Below are positions 15,961 through 31,142 of a stretch of DNA of 64,000 bases, piece after piece. Position numbers and translations under genes: made by a program. A model generated the notes under the pieces. It saw nothing but the letters and a program-made list of their open reading frames with translations. It did not search any database and was not told the DNA's origin. Within the stretch, counting starts at the first letter, position 1, and each line of letters opens with the position of its first letter. This DNA comes from Portunus trituberculatus. Its lineage: Eukaryota; Arthropoda; Malacostraca; Decapoda; Portunidae. Location: the NCBI RefSeq assembly GCF_017591435.1, contig NC_059293.1:19877295-19941294 (forward strand), given 5' to 3'.

Positions 15961-16724
15961 CGTCTCTCTGGTGGAAACTAATGGCTATGGAGGGATAGAG
16001 GGAAGGAGAGGCCTGGAGGAAAGTTGAAAGCGGAAGGAAAGAAAGGGAAAAGTGAGGGTAATGGAAAAAGGATGGAGGCGGGAAGCTGATGGAGGGCAAT
16101 AACAAATGGAAAGGAATAGTAAAAATAAATGAAAGAAAAGGAAAAGGAAAGGAATGATGAAGAAATGGATGCAGTTGAGAAAAGATTCAGTGCCGAATGG
16201 AATAACAAAAAATAGATTAAAATAGAGAAGGAAATTAATGCAACCTAGAATAGATGCAGAAAAGAGTGATGGTGAAAAAAATGCATAAATATGTAGATGA
16301 TGATAACAAAAAGAATATTTCGGAGTTTAGGAAGGAAAGATATATTGAAAGATTGGAATGCAGTTAATTAAGAAACGGGGATGGAAAGAAAACAGCTGAA
16401 TATAGAAACTGAAATGAAAGTAAAAATAACAACAACAAATGAAAGAACCGAGGCAAAAAATAGAAAAAAAAATAAATGACATAATAAAATAAATAAACAA
16501 GAATGAACATACATAGACAAAAAAAAAAATGAAATGGCAGACTGAGAAGAAAAAAAGAAATGCAGGAGGAAAAAAAAGTAAGAAAGAGAACCACTGAAAG
16601 AAAACAAAAAAACAAGAGAAAACGAAGAAGGAAAAAGGAAAAGAAACACAAAAATAGAAAGGAAGCTGAAATGGAAAGAAAAATCCTGCAGGAGAAAAAT
16701 CAGTGAAGAAAAAAATAAATAAAT

Positions 16725-16726
<2 letters not shown>

Positions 16727-16790
<64 letters not shown>
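16727..16790. repeat. (AG)n microsatellite, ~32 units
   Basis: Uninterrupted AG dinucleotides. Confidence 0.98.
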
Positions 16791-16794
<4 letters not shown>

Positions 16795-17051
16795 GAGGCG
16801 TTATTGGATAGGAAAAGGGGGAGAGTCTGGAATTACTAAAAACACAATTGAGTGAGTCTGAATCATGACTACTCTCCGCCTCGGCCTCCGCCCCGCCCTG
16901 CAACACACAGGGAGGGAAGGAAAGGCGAAAAAGATGAAGCACAGTGAAAGACAGAGCGATGAATGGAGGACGTAGGAGGGAAACTCGAGACGGAATGGAG
17001 CAAGAGAAGAGAGGAAAGTGAAATGCGAGACGAGAAGAACGAGCAAGGTGA

Positions 17052-17054
<3 letters not shown>

Positions 17055-17129
<75 letters not shown>
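17055..17129. repeat. (GA)n microsatellite, ~37 units
   Basis: Uninterrupted GA dinucleotides. Confidence 0.98.
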
Positions 17130-17132
<3 letters not shown>

Positions 17133-17207
17133 TTGTACCTCATGACGCGTTCCTGTAGTAGGGAATTTAGTCATCTGAGGAGAACCGTTGAGACTGTCAT
17201 TACATGG

Positions 17208-17302
17208 AAGAGGAGGAGGAGGAAGGAAGAGGAGGAAGAGGGAGAGGAGGAGGAGGAGGAGGAGGAGGAGGAGGAGGAGGAGGAGGAGGAGGAGGAGGAG
17301 GG
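17208..17302. repeat. (GGA)n microsatellite, imperfect
   Basis: AGG/GAG units with early interruptions, perfect over roughly 17246-17300. Confidence 0.95.
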
Positions 17303-17358
17303 CGAGAAATTAATCAGATTACGAAATCCCACCAGGACAGAGGAAAGTGCCATGCATG

Positions 17359-17362
<4 letters not shown>

Positions 17363-17424
<62 letters not shown>
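17363..17424. repeat. (GA)n microsatellite, ~31 units
   Basis: Uninterrupted GA dinucleotides. Confidence 0.98.
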
Positions 17425-17426
<2 letters not shown>

Positions 17427-17521
17427 CTAGTAACAAGAATAGTAAAAATGAGAGGAAAGAAATGAAGGAATGGAAAAAATCAGCAAATAAATAGAAAGGA
17501 GGAAAATGGAATACGTAGAAG

Positions 17522-17524
<3 letters not shown>

Positions 17525-17582
<58 letters not shown>
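17525..17582. repeat. (GA)n microsatellite, ~29 units
   Basis: Uninterrupted GA dinucleotides. Confidence 0.98.
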
Positions 17583-17586
<4 letters not shown>

Positions 17587-17775
17587 TGACTCAGGAAGAT
17601 AAACGAGAGGTCACAAGGAAACGTCGGAAAGGAGGTAAAGAATGGGAATAGCCACTGACAGACTAAAGGAATGAATACGTTAAGAACACGCCGGTAAAGA
17701 ATCGCGTTAAATGACACCTGAAACATACGAGGGAGAATACAAAGAAAGGAAATGATAACTGCACTTCCCACGTCG

Positions 17776-17949
17776 AATAAGTATATGGAAAAAGGCGGCA
17801 CTGTAGTAATAGATAAGTAGATAGTAGATAGTAGTAATAGATGGTAGATTAGGTGGAGTAGTTAAATAAGTATATGGGAAAACGAGGCATTGTAATAATA
17901 GATAAGTAGATAGTAGATGGTAGTAATGGATAGTATATTAGGTGGAGTA
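17776..17949. repeat. Tandem duplication, ~85 bp x 2
   Basis: Copies at 17776-17860 and 17865-17949 both begin AATAAGTATATGG, carry AGATAAGTAGATAGTAGAT and end TTAGGTGGAGTA. About a dozen substitutions separate them. The unit is itself built of TAG/ATAG motifs. Confidence 0.92.
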
Positions 17950-17961
17950 GATAGGAGAGTG

Positions 17962-18177
17962 TTTTTTTTTATACCATGTGGGCTTTTCACGGGAATTTAT
18001 GGGCTAAAGGGGATACTTTTTAGGGTACCTCCTATCTTAAAGCCCACCCGCTAGGAAACCGTTGCCCCGAGTGAGGAAGCCCAACCTACACTCAGACCAT
18101 GGAGAGGATTCGAACCCGTGCGCTTGGAGACCTCTAGGATCCCAAAGCAGGCATGGTTCCACTGTACCACGGCGACC
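17962..18177 (-). mobile_element. tRNA-derived SINE, copy 2
   Basis: Minus-strand copy with its A-rich tail at the low-coordinate end (T9 at 17962-17970 on the + strand). The body again contains the TCCTAGCGGGTGGGCTTT and AAATTCCCGTGAAAAGCCC blocks, the B box GGTTCGAATCC (about 18107-18117) and the A-box region TGGTACAGTGG (about 18162-18172). The head starts near 18176 (GTCGCCGTGG). A 3' A tail plus an intact tRNA head indicates an insertion close to full length. It sits directly after the 85-bp tandem duplication. Confidence 0.87.
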
Positions 18178-18476
18178 CAGTTGATAGTAGATAAGGTGCA
18201 TTTCCAGAAGGTCTATGGGTAGTATATAGAAAAATAGAGGAAATATACTTATAATCTACATTAATGCATCGAAAAATGTGGAAATACAAGAAGTAGTGTT
18301 TATAGATAGCAAGATGAAATGTATGTAAGTGTGTAGAGTTGAAAAGAACATACATATGAGAAAAGAAATATAGCAAATAAATACGGAAAAAAATAAGTAG
18401 AAATAATAAGGTTTTAAAAAGATGAAATAAGATTAATATGAACCAGGAATATGAAAAAAAATAATAGTATAGAAAT
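18178..18476. other. AT-rich unique DNA
   Basis: No gene or repeat recognised between the SINE and MITE copy 3. Confidence 0.45.
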
Positions 18477-18690
18477 TAACCTCTTAAATATTTTGACACG
18501 TTTTTTCCTATTCATTCTGCTGACTATTTGGTGATTTTATACAGCTTCAGAAAATTATAAGGAGATCAAATTAGAACAAAAAACTGGCTATTAATTAAAC
18601 TTTTGGCCTCCATAGACCCTTCTTAATATGAATAAAATCGTCTAATCGCACCCAAAACTCATGTTAAAGAAAATGAGCGAATATTTCACA
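18477..18690 (+). mobile_element. TTAA-ended MITE, copy 3
   Basis: Starts TTAACCTCTTAAATATTTTG and keeps the GGTGATTTTATACAGCTTC block, the CTCCATAGACCCTTC block and AATAAAATCGTCTAATCG. The right end decays after CAAAACTCATG (about 18665), with only a weak match to the terminal inverted repeat. Confidence 0.75.
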
Positions 18691-19309
18691 CCATCATGTC
18701 AAAAAGGTGAAAATACGAGGGTGGATCAAGAAGGTGGAGGAAATGTCAACAGAAAGTTCCCGACGAAGGATCGTGGAGGAGGTTTCAAGGTTTCGCGACA
18801 CCCCGGCGTCCAGCAGCCCGACCCGAGGCGACAGGCACTGGGTCACCTCGGCCAGTACCGGGAGAGGGGCGGAAGGAGGAGTGAGCTGCCCTGAAAAGAA
18901 GCTGTCAAGTCTTCCTTAGTTACTGGCATCCCCTTCCGCCCATCCCTCCACATCCTCCTCCTCCTCCTCCTCCTATTCCTTTCATTCTCATACTTCTCCA
19001 TTATTCTCTTTCTGTTCTCCCTCCGTTTTATTTAGTTTTGGAAAGATTCTCTCCATATATATATTTCCCTTCGGCTTGAATGCAATGGTTGTCTTTATGA
19101 AATGTGCAGGCCAGCAATGTTGCATCACTTGCGTTTTGCCGTGAATTGTGCGGACGCGGAGTGTTTTTTTATTTTTATTTTTTACGTTTAAGCGAGGAAA
19201 TTGTGTTGCTTTTTTTTTTATTATATATTGAAGTGAGTTTCTGTAATACCTCATATATTCTGTTTCGTTTCGCCTTCGTATTGGGAACAGACAGGCATCT
19301 AGCAGCTTT

Positions 19310-19311
<2 letters not shown>
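18691..19311. other. Unique DNA with a short GC-rich island
   Basis: 18750-18900 is GC-rich and open in two + frames (70 and 77 codons) but holds no recognisable motif. A CTC/CCT run lies at 18953-18973. The rest is T-rich. Confidence 0.4.

Positions 19312-19378
<67 letters not shown>
19312..19378. repeat. (CT)n microsatellite, ~33 units
   Basis: Uninterrupted CT dinucleotides. Confidence 0.98.
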
Positions 19379-19812
19379 ATACAGCTTTCAGATAGACAAA
19401 ACACCCCCCTCTCACCCTCTCTCCTCCTACACAAGCCCACACACACCTTCCCATTTTCTCCTCTTCCAGCCACTCCTGCTCCTCCTGTGCCTGGATTTTT
19501 TGGCTTGAAAGAAGTAAATGTTTATCCCATTAGGAAAGGAAAAGCAGATACAATAATGATCTCACTGTTTAGGACGCGCTCACGCCGGCCAGAAAATAGC
19601 GGCGGGTGGAAGCGCTGCATTAGCCGCCCTCACTCAAGCTGGGGCGTCGAGGAAGGCCGAGCAAGACGCCGCATTAGAACTTATTCACGACAAGAACGAC
19701 AGCCAGGAGACCACTCTGGGCTGGGGGAGGCGACGGCAGGGCTGGAAAGGGGACAAGGGAGGGAGGAACACGGCTGAAACGACCGTTAAGTGGTAGTGGA
19801 AGACAGATAGTT

Positions 19813-19814
<2 letters not shown>
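19379..19814. other. Unique DNA, GC-richer at 19560-19780
   Basis: A 96-codon + frame at 19487-19777 follows the G/A/C-rich composition and has no motif; not called as a gene. Confidence 0.4.

Positions 19815-19878
<64 letters not shown>
19815..19878. repeat. (GA)n microsatellite, ~32 units
   Basis: Uninterrupted AG dinucleotides. Confidence 0.98.
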
Positions 19879-19881
<3 letters not shown>

Positions 19882-20485
19882 GTGGGAGGGAGGGAAGGAC
19901 GGAAGAGGAATAAGAAACAGAATATGGAGGAGCAGGAGAAAGGAAGAACAAGAAAAGAAAGAAGAAAAAAAACAAGATGATGATGATGGAGAAGAAGACG
20001 AAGACGAAGAACAAGAAGATGAAGAAGATAAATAAGTAAGAAAAAATAACAAAAGGATATGAAGGAGAAGAAGAAGAAGAAGAAGAAGATGAGGAAGACG
20101 AAGGAGGAATAGGAAGAGAATGGATGCATGGCAAAGAAAACCATCCCGTTTCATCCTTAAATTGAACCTTTTCCTCCTAATACAACTCGTTTCTTCCTTA
20201 CATCAGATCCTTTCTCTTGAGTTGCGACCATCTTCCTTCCTCCTATTACAGGCTGCTTCCTCTAATACTAAACCTTCCCTCCCTCCCATTGTGACCTGTT
20301 TAGTAGCCCATTCTCCCTTGTGCGCCAGTAATGGGGTGAAGGAGGGTGGGTAGGTGGGGCGCCGCAACACTCATCGTACGTTAGTGATCCTCCTAGCAAC
20401 GATAATGGCATTTCCAAAGCAATTTTCATGTAGCAGAAATATTGACGATAGCAGCCTGTCTGGTGCCTCGGGTCATCTTCGTTCC

Positions 20486-20487
<2 letters not shown>
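19879..20487. other. Purine-rich DNA followed by unique DNA
   Basis: 19880-20120 is GAA/GAG-rich (poly-Ser/Phe frames on the minus strand). The remainder has mixed composition without a gene. Confidence 0.45.

Positions 20488-20556
<69 letters not shown>
20488..20556. repeat. (CT)n microsatellite, ~34 units
   Basis: Uninterrupted CT dinucleotides; an inverted partner (GA array) lies about 180 bp downstream. Confidence 0.98.
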
Positions 20557-20558
<2 letters not shown>

Positions 20559-20732
20559 CCTTTGTTTTTCTATTTCTTCTTTTGTGGTTGTTGTTGATGA
20601 AATTATTGTTGGTGGTTGTGGTGGTGGTTGTGGTGGTATTTATATTTTTCTTCTTCTCTTCTATTTCGTTTTTGTTTTTCTTTTATTTTTTTATTATTTT
20701 GTCGATGCAGCCTTCTCTTGCACGTGTACAGT

Positions 20733-20734
<2 letters not shown>

Positions 20735-20785
<51 letters not shown>
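20735..20785. repeat. (GA)n microsatellite, ~26 units
   Basis: Uninterrupted GA dinucleotides. Confidence 0.98.
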
Positions 20786-20787
<2 letters not shown>

Positions 20788-21229
20788 CCTGTGTGTGGAT
20801 AAGAAAATCTACTTCACCCTTTCAAAGTCCCTCCATTTCTTCGTTTTTCCTGACTCCTTCCTTCCTTTACCCTTCTTCCTTCCTTCCTTCCTTCCTTCCT
20901 TTTTTCTTTTCCCTTTCTCTCATGCCTCCTTCCATTTCCTTGCCTCGCCACAGGTATCCGTAACTAATCCTCCTGCGTGTTGTGTAGAGGCAACAAAGGA
21001 GGAAGAGGAGGAAGGAGGAGGAGAAGAACAGGAAGAGGAGGAAAGGAAGTTAGTTTACTCTCACGTCTCTTCTCCAACTTTATTTTTACAGTATGGCATC
21101 TCCCCTCTCCTCCGCTTCACCTTTCCTCCGTTAGTGAGATCTCTTCTTCCCTTCCTCGCCCCCTGCTTCTTCCTCCTCATCTGTTCCTCTGCAAATAATA
21201 GACCTTCGTGTTTTTATTGGCAAGAAAAT
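20786..21229. other. Pyrimidine-rich unique DNA
   Basis: Includes a (CCTT)n run at about 20876-20900 and a GGA/GAG stretch at 20997-21050. No gene supported. Confidence 0.45.
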
Positions 21230-22130
21230 GGCCCGGGTGTTGAGGGAAGAATAAGGAGGCGAGGTTGGGGGGCATCTGGAAGGGAAAATAGGGAGGAGAA
21301 GGATGAGGAAAGGAAAGGGATAAGTGGTAAAAGAATAAGGGGAAAAAAATCAGACAGGTGGTAATGGTAAAATGGGATGAGTGAAAAAGAGAAAGGGAGA
21401 ACGAAACTATAAGAGGAAGAATGAGATGCAGGGAATAGTGAAGTGGAAATAAGGGAATACAGTTAAGAATATTCACGGTACCAAGAGGAAACTAGACAGA
21501 TGGAATAAGAATTAAAAAAAAAAAGATGGAATTACTCAGCGGGAACATTAAATCAGGAGAAATGAAACAAAACCCATGTGGAATAGCGGTAGGGGAACGC
21601 TGGAATGTGAAGAATGAATCACAGACACACAAAACGAAAAAAAAAAAACTTAATTGTACGGAGTGCGATAAAAATGAACAGTCCGTAGAGGGTGTAGAGA
21701 GGCACGTGGAGGCGGCGGTGTAGAGGGGCAGTGTAGCGTGAGGCAGTGACGATGGGTAGGAATGTGCGGCACTCGGAAATTGGCGAGAGAAGGAGAGGGA
21801 AGAAAGGAAAACGAAACGGGGAAATGCAAGGCGTGAAAATATAAAACAGAATGTAGAAAGGAAAAAAAAAATAAAGAGAGAGAAATAGGAAATGGAAAGG
21901 AATAGAAAGGGAGTGGAAATATAGAAGATAGAAAAAAAAATCAGGAGTGGAAGAGATAAAAAGAGGAAAGACACGAGGAGGGGAAAAGAAAGAAATTAGG
22001 AAAATGGAATGGAATAGAAAGGAAGTAAAAATATAGAGGATGAAAAAAATAATGAAAAAAGAACAAGAAAGGAGTGGAAGATAAAAAAAAGACAATAAAA
22101 GAGAAGAGGAGGAGGAAAGGAAGAAAATAT
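21230..22130 (+). repeat. Purine-skewed block (~0.9 kb)
   Basis: The + strand is A/G-dominated with GGAAA/GAAAT-type words and near-repeats such as AGAAAGGAAGT and AGAAAGGGAGT around 21900-22030. It gives long minus-strand Phe/Ser/Leu frames that are not genes. Confidence 0.65.
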
Positions 22131-22147
22131 GTAGAGTGGCACGTTTC

Positions 22148-22152
<5 letters not shown>

Positions 22153-22228
<76 letters not shown>
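22153..22228. repeat. (CA)n microsatellite, ~38 units
   Basis: Uninterrupted CA dinucleotides; a GT array in inverted orientation lies 168 bp away. Confidence 0.98.
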
Positions 22229-22230
<2 letters not shown>

Positions 22231-22395
22231 GAAAGCAGTCGAGGTAAAGAAAAAAAATACAAACTCACGGAAAATTTAAATAAGAAAAGCTCTTGATCAA
22301 TACGAAGTAATTATCTTGGGCATTACATGTATTATCTGCTTGGGATTTCTTGTTGCTTATCCTTGCGTTGGTTTACTCGACATGAAACTGACTAG

Positions 22396-22452
<57 letters not shown>
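22396..22452. repeat. (GT)n microsatellite, ~28 units
   Basis: Uninterrupted GT dinucleotides. Confidence 0.98.
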
Positions 22453-22455
<3 letters not shown>

Positions 22456-22479
22456 ATGTTTTGCATTTACAGATGGAGT

Positions 22480-22880
22480 GTTCTGTTTTTTCTTCTCTTC
22501 TTTCTATTCTGTTTGCTTTCTTCCACCTCCTTTCCTGTTTCCTCTCTTCTACCTCGTATTTTCTTTTCTCTTTCTATTATCCCATTTTCTCTCATCTATC
22601 TCTTGTCCTTATTTCTCCTCCTATCCTGTTTCCTCTCCTCAACCTTATATCCTCTTTTCTCTCCTGTTTCACTTATATCCTTTCCTCTCACCTACCTCCT
22701 CTCCTTTCCTATTTCCTCTTCCTTACCTTATACCCTCCTTTTCTCTCCTCTTTCTCTTATTTCCTTTCCTCTTGTCCTTATTTCTCTTCTGTATCTCCTA
22801 TTTATTGTTTTGTTCTAACATATATCATCGATTTTTTTCGTGTCCTACTCACCATTTATTTACTATCATAAACCTCTTAT
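22480..22880 (+). repeat. Pyrimidine-skewed tract with TCCTNTTTCCTCT-like repeats
   Basis: About 400 bp of T/C-rich + strand with recurring variants of TTTCCTCTC and CTTATTTCCT, resembling a cryptic minisatellite. The 130-157-codon + frames here are artefacts. Confidence 0.6.
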
Positions 22881-23533
22881 GATCCACTTTCTAACCTTTC
22901 CCTCCAAGCATCTTCCACCTGTAACCTATAAAACGGCAAGTCGCACCCACCCTCAATCACCTCAGCTGTATTTCTCTCCCTCCTTATTCGTCTACCGCCT
23001 CCTTTCCCTTAGCTTCCACTGGTGTCCCCGTGCCGGAATCATCAACAGCATGGACAAACTCTGCCAGCACTTTAAGCCACTCACCGTGTGAAAGCCAGAT
23101 CCTGGGAGCTGAGTGGCTGCAAACTAGCCATGCCTTTTTTTTTCTTTTTAATTGCAATATCGCGATTGGACGTCCATAGCCATTAATCCATATTTATTTT
23201 TATTTCTCTCCACGGTTAAAGAGATATATAAAAAAAAAGAACAGCGTAATTGAGATCGCATATGGTATTAACAATAGCTTGTATAAATATACCATATAAA
23301 AGTGCTCTATAAACAAACATGCGAAACGTAAATTGAGTAACAAAATAAAATGCACTTACTCTCTATAAAAGCAGATAAAAAATGGAAGTTTCGAATATGT
23401 GCGAGTCCTCCTATCAAAGAAAATAAAAGGGATAGAAATTGGCCAAATGGAAAAAAAGAAAAAAAGGGATAAAAAAAAGTAAAAAAAGAGGGGTAAAAAA
23501 GCGATCAGCATTGGAAACAGCAGAGAAATGGAA
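22881..23533. other. AT-rich unique DNA, possible SINE body at its end
   Basis: No gene. The A-rich stretch 23440-23530 adjoins the tRNA-Lys-like head and may be the tail or body of the same retroelement on the minus strand (inference). Confidence 0.4.
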
Positions 23534-23611
23534 CTCCCAACATGGTGCTCGAATTCACGACCCTGTAATTAAGTTAAGAGTGTGATGCTCGCCGGAGTGG
23601 GCCAGCCGGAC
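23534..23611 (-). pseudogene. Degenerate tRNA-Lys(CUU)-like sequence (SINE head or tRNA pseudogene)
   Basis: Read on the minus strand from 23611, GTCCGGCTGGCCCACTCCGG resembles the 5' half of arthropod tRNA-Lys, followed by CACTCTTAA around the anticodon loop and CAGGGTCGTGAATTCGAGCA in place of the T arm. Relative to the usual tRNA, about five bases (CTTAA) are inserted after the anticodon region as a short duplication, and the D arm and T stem carry mismatches. It is therefore not a functional tRNA. It may be a lone pseudogene or the head of a tRNA-Lys-derived SINE whose body runs toward 23440. Confidence 0.6.

Positions 23612-26054
<2,443 letters not shown>

Positions 26055-26129
<75 letters not shown>
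26055..26129. repeat. (CT)n microsatellite, ~37 units
   Basis: Uninterrupted CT dinucleotides. Confidence 0.98.
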
Positions 26130-26782
<653 letters not shown>

Positions 26783-26857
26783 CGAAATGACGAGGAAGAT
26801 GTGAAGATAGAGCAAAGATTGTGAAGAACGATATTGTGAAAGAGGCAAATGAGGATG

Positions 26858-27305
<448 letters not shown>

Positions 27306-27361
<56 letters not shown>
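27306..27361. repeat. (GT)n microsatellite, ~28 units
   Basis: Uninterrupted GT dinucleotides. Confidence 0.98.
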
Positions 27362-27364
<3 letters not shown>

Positions 27365-27650
27365 GTGTGTAGGTGTATGCCAATGATTTGCTCTAATTAA
27401 GGAAGACACTGCCGCTGATTGATATTCATTAGTTTATTTAGCATTTTTTCTTAACATGGAGTATTCATGAAAGGTTCTGAATGCATCTTGTTGTGTGTTG
27501 AACGTATAGCTGTCAGTCCGCTGCTCGTCCGTCTTTTGAAGGTTGGAAGTGTTGTATGTTTTTCTCATATTTGTTTTTGGTGAATTCCTTGGGTGTTGCA
27601 AAAACAAGAGTAATTAAAAAGGGGAATTCACTGTACCACTAGGATTTCTT

Positions 27651-27985
27651 TTATTCTTTCTCGTTTCTGTCGTCTTCATTTAGTGGTAATTGAAAGTTCA
27701 TAAATAAAGTGGAAATATCGGATAGTGTATCATATTCCAGACAGAATCTCTTCAGAGGGAATGTATTATTAAGATACTGCTCCAACCTCAGCATCACAGA
27801 ATTGATATACTCGTGCGAAAATATCTTCAAAGGCTCTCTCGTCTGGTATTTCATAGTGTGGGATTTTCATGATCAGCAGAAGAGCAGTAATAAATGTTAG
27901 GATTTTAAGTCTGCTAACATCTCTCTTCGGCAGCAGACTATGATATCTTATTGATCTACTGCACCTACTTGACCATGACTTCTTG
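27651..27985 (-). other. Overlapping minus-strand open frames, unidentified
   Basis: A frame with no early ATG runs without a stop from about 27985 to 27766 and contains MKIPHYEIPDERAFEDIFAR. A second frame (ATG 27854 to stop 27651, 67 codons) overlaps it and contains LKRFCLEYDTLSDISTLF. Both have ordinary composition in AT-rich DNA, and a single frameshift in the overlap could join them into one old coding segment. No family is recognised. Chance remains the simpler explanation for either frame alone. Confidence 0.15.
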
Positions 27986-27992
27986 TGGTGTA

Positions 27993-27997
<5 letters not shown>

Positions 27998-28031
<34 letters not shown>
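27998..28031. repeat. (GT)n microsatellite, ~17 units
   Basis: Uninterrupted TG dinucleotides. Confidence 0.95.
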
Positions 28032-28036
<5 letters not shown>

Positions 28037-29260
28037 AGAGATTACGTCGTGTGATAGTCAAACAGTATAATCTTTCAATCTCTCTGTCCCGGTAAAGTTC
28101 ACATATATACACATGCTCCTTAGGGATTCAACGCCCTTTATTCTCGCTCACCATCCCTTCCTCGTCTAATTGGGTAGAGAGAGGGGAGAGGTGGCCGGTA
28201 GCTCCCTTGCCAACCTCTACCCTCCTTATCGGAATGGTGAAGTTTTTCCTTTTTTTCTCTCTTCATAAGCAATCCAGTGATTTTTCTCCCCCTATGGTCC
28301 TATAAAGGGCAATGCAAGAACTCCTCAATTTAGATGTATTAATGGATTTCACCTTTTTTTTTTTTCCTTTTCATTTCTTTTCTCTCATTGATTAAAACTG
28401 AAGGCAATTATCTCCATTTTATCAGAGTTTTAAAGCGGGAACTAATTAATATCTTGGACATTTATGAGAGTGAGGAGTTTTGTTTTGTGGAATTTAAGTG
28501 AACGCATTGCAGTGGTGTCCGTTTGGTGAGCGCCAGCCAAAGTTTAAAGTTTGCACAACGGAGCCCACGCGGACCTACCAACAGTTCAGAGGAGGAAAGA
28601 AAGGGAGGGGGAAAAAGGAGAGGAAGAAAGTCATCTTTTACATCAGAACTTTTCTTGCTCGATATTCATCACAACTTTCTCCGGACACTCTTCAGACACC
28701 CGTAACATTTTCCTGCGCAGAAGACTTGCCGATTTTTCTATTCACAAAACTTTTTTCAATCACAGCCGCTGATGACACAATGCGTTGTCTGCCGGGCCGG
28801 ACAAGCTTTTCTTTTCAAACTTATTCGTATTTTCACGTCTCATCACGCAGCGTATGGTTAATTTGATTAGTCTATTGATTAAAAACCTTCGGAAACATTA
28901 GAGTGTATAAAAACAAACCATTTATTACAATCTCGTGTCCTACAAAAGCTCCAGGATGAACCGAGTGCTTTTGCAGAAGATCGATACGTGACATTGAAAT
29001 AACATGTGTTCAAATATATAATAGTTCTTAATTCTTTGCTACAATATATAAGGACATTTGTGAGGCGCCTTAGTCATCACATAAGTTTTCCTCACATCAT
29101 TCATTCATTCACTGGTGGAACTCTGCATCCTCCAGTCATTTATATGTCCCTTTTGCTCTGAAATATGTAGTTGGTTCCGTTTTTTTTAATTATGTCTTCA
29201 AATTCATGTTTTATGCCAAACAAAAGACATCGGACAATTTAATTTTGTCTCGCAAGATCT
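28032..29260. other. AT-rich unique DNA
   Basis: No gene supported. A 122-codon + frame (28498-28866) has no motif and runs through a GGAAGAAA-rich patch. Confidence 0.45.
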
Positions 29261-29500
29261 ATGTTTTTTCTTCTTTCTTTTTTTTCTTTTCATTTTCTTT
29301 CTTTACTTCTTTTCTTTTTTTCTTTTCTTCTTCTTCTTCTTCTTCTTCTTCTTCTTCTTCTTCTTCTTCTTCTTCTTCTTCTTTCTTTTTTTCTTCTTTT
29401 CTTTTACTTTTCTTCTTTTTCTTTTTCTTTTCTTCTTTTTCTTCTTCTTCTTCTTTTCCTTGTTCTTCTTCTTTTTCTTTCTTCTCGTTTCTTCCTCCGC
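29261..29500. repeat. Polypyrimidine tract with (CTT)n core
   Basis: T/C-only for most of 240 bp; the core 29326-29383 is about 19 perfect CTT units. Confidence 0.93.
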
Positions 29501-29733
29501 TATTTTTCGAGTGTCGGAGATTGGAGCGGTGCACAAATCTTCTCCACTTGTCCCTGTCCAGTGGATCTTGTGTTGCCCCCATTCTTTGCGATTCCATTAC
29601 AAGTTTATCTGTGTCTCTGTCCTTCCAGCCTTTTTCTTGTAACTGTTTCCCTCATTTTTTTTTTAGCTTATTCCTCCTCATCTCCTACTGTTGGTCGAGA
29701 TTGATAGTAGAACTTAAAGCTGTGAGCATGAAT

Positions 29734-30508
<775 letters not shown>

Positions 30509-30554
30509 TATTAGAGGCAATTTCTAGCCATGACTATTTGTCAATGAAAAGTTA

Positions 30555-30557
<3 letters not shown>

Positions 30558-30632
<75 letters not shown>
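30558..30632. repeat. (GA)n microsatellite, ~37 units
   Basis: Uninterrupted GA dinucleotides, inverted relative to the CT array about 180 bp upstream. Confidence 0.98.
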
Positions 30633-30635
<3 letters not shown>

Positions 30636-30955
30636 TAAATGCTAAAGAAATGTATAGCACATCATAATGTGTTGAAAATAGCAAATGATTAATCTTTGTA
30701 AGTGTAAAACATAAATTGTCCCAAACAGAAACAACACCAGTGATTAAGCTTTCCATGAAACATATCTGTGAGGCGTGAAATTAACCCACTTGATTTAATT
30801 TTTATATTTACATTCAGCCATTTTCCCAGCAATTAATAGCCCCTATCATCACCGCCACCACCACTACCATCACCATCACTACCATTACCATTACCACTTT
30901 CTGTATCAATAAAAACAGCGACAACATTAATTTTATAATCATTAGCACTGCTACC
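30633..30955. other. AT-rich DNA turning CCA/CAT-rich
   Basis: 30838-30960 has degenerate ACC/CAT triplets leading into the ACT array. No gene seen. Confidence 0.45.

Positions 30956-31142
<187 letters not shown>

Larger units (their letters stand above)
15961..17620 (+). repeat. Purine-skewed block (~1.65 kb)
   Basis: The + strand is dominated by A and G for about 1.65 kb, including GAAA/GGAA-rich unique sequence and five embedded GA or GGA arrays. Only the island at about 16860-16915 departs from it. The skew generates long minus-strand Phe/Ser/Leu open frames that are not genes. Confidence 0.7.

Noticed and set aside
20354..21364. 336-codon + strand open frame, the longest in the window
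   Set aside because: It crosses a CT array, a GA array and skewed low-complexity DNA with no conserved domain, so it is an artefact of stop-free repeats.
28498..28866. 122-codon + frame
   Set aside because: No recognised family; its middle is a purine-rich Gly/Lys/Arg run and there is no supporting splice context.
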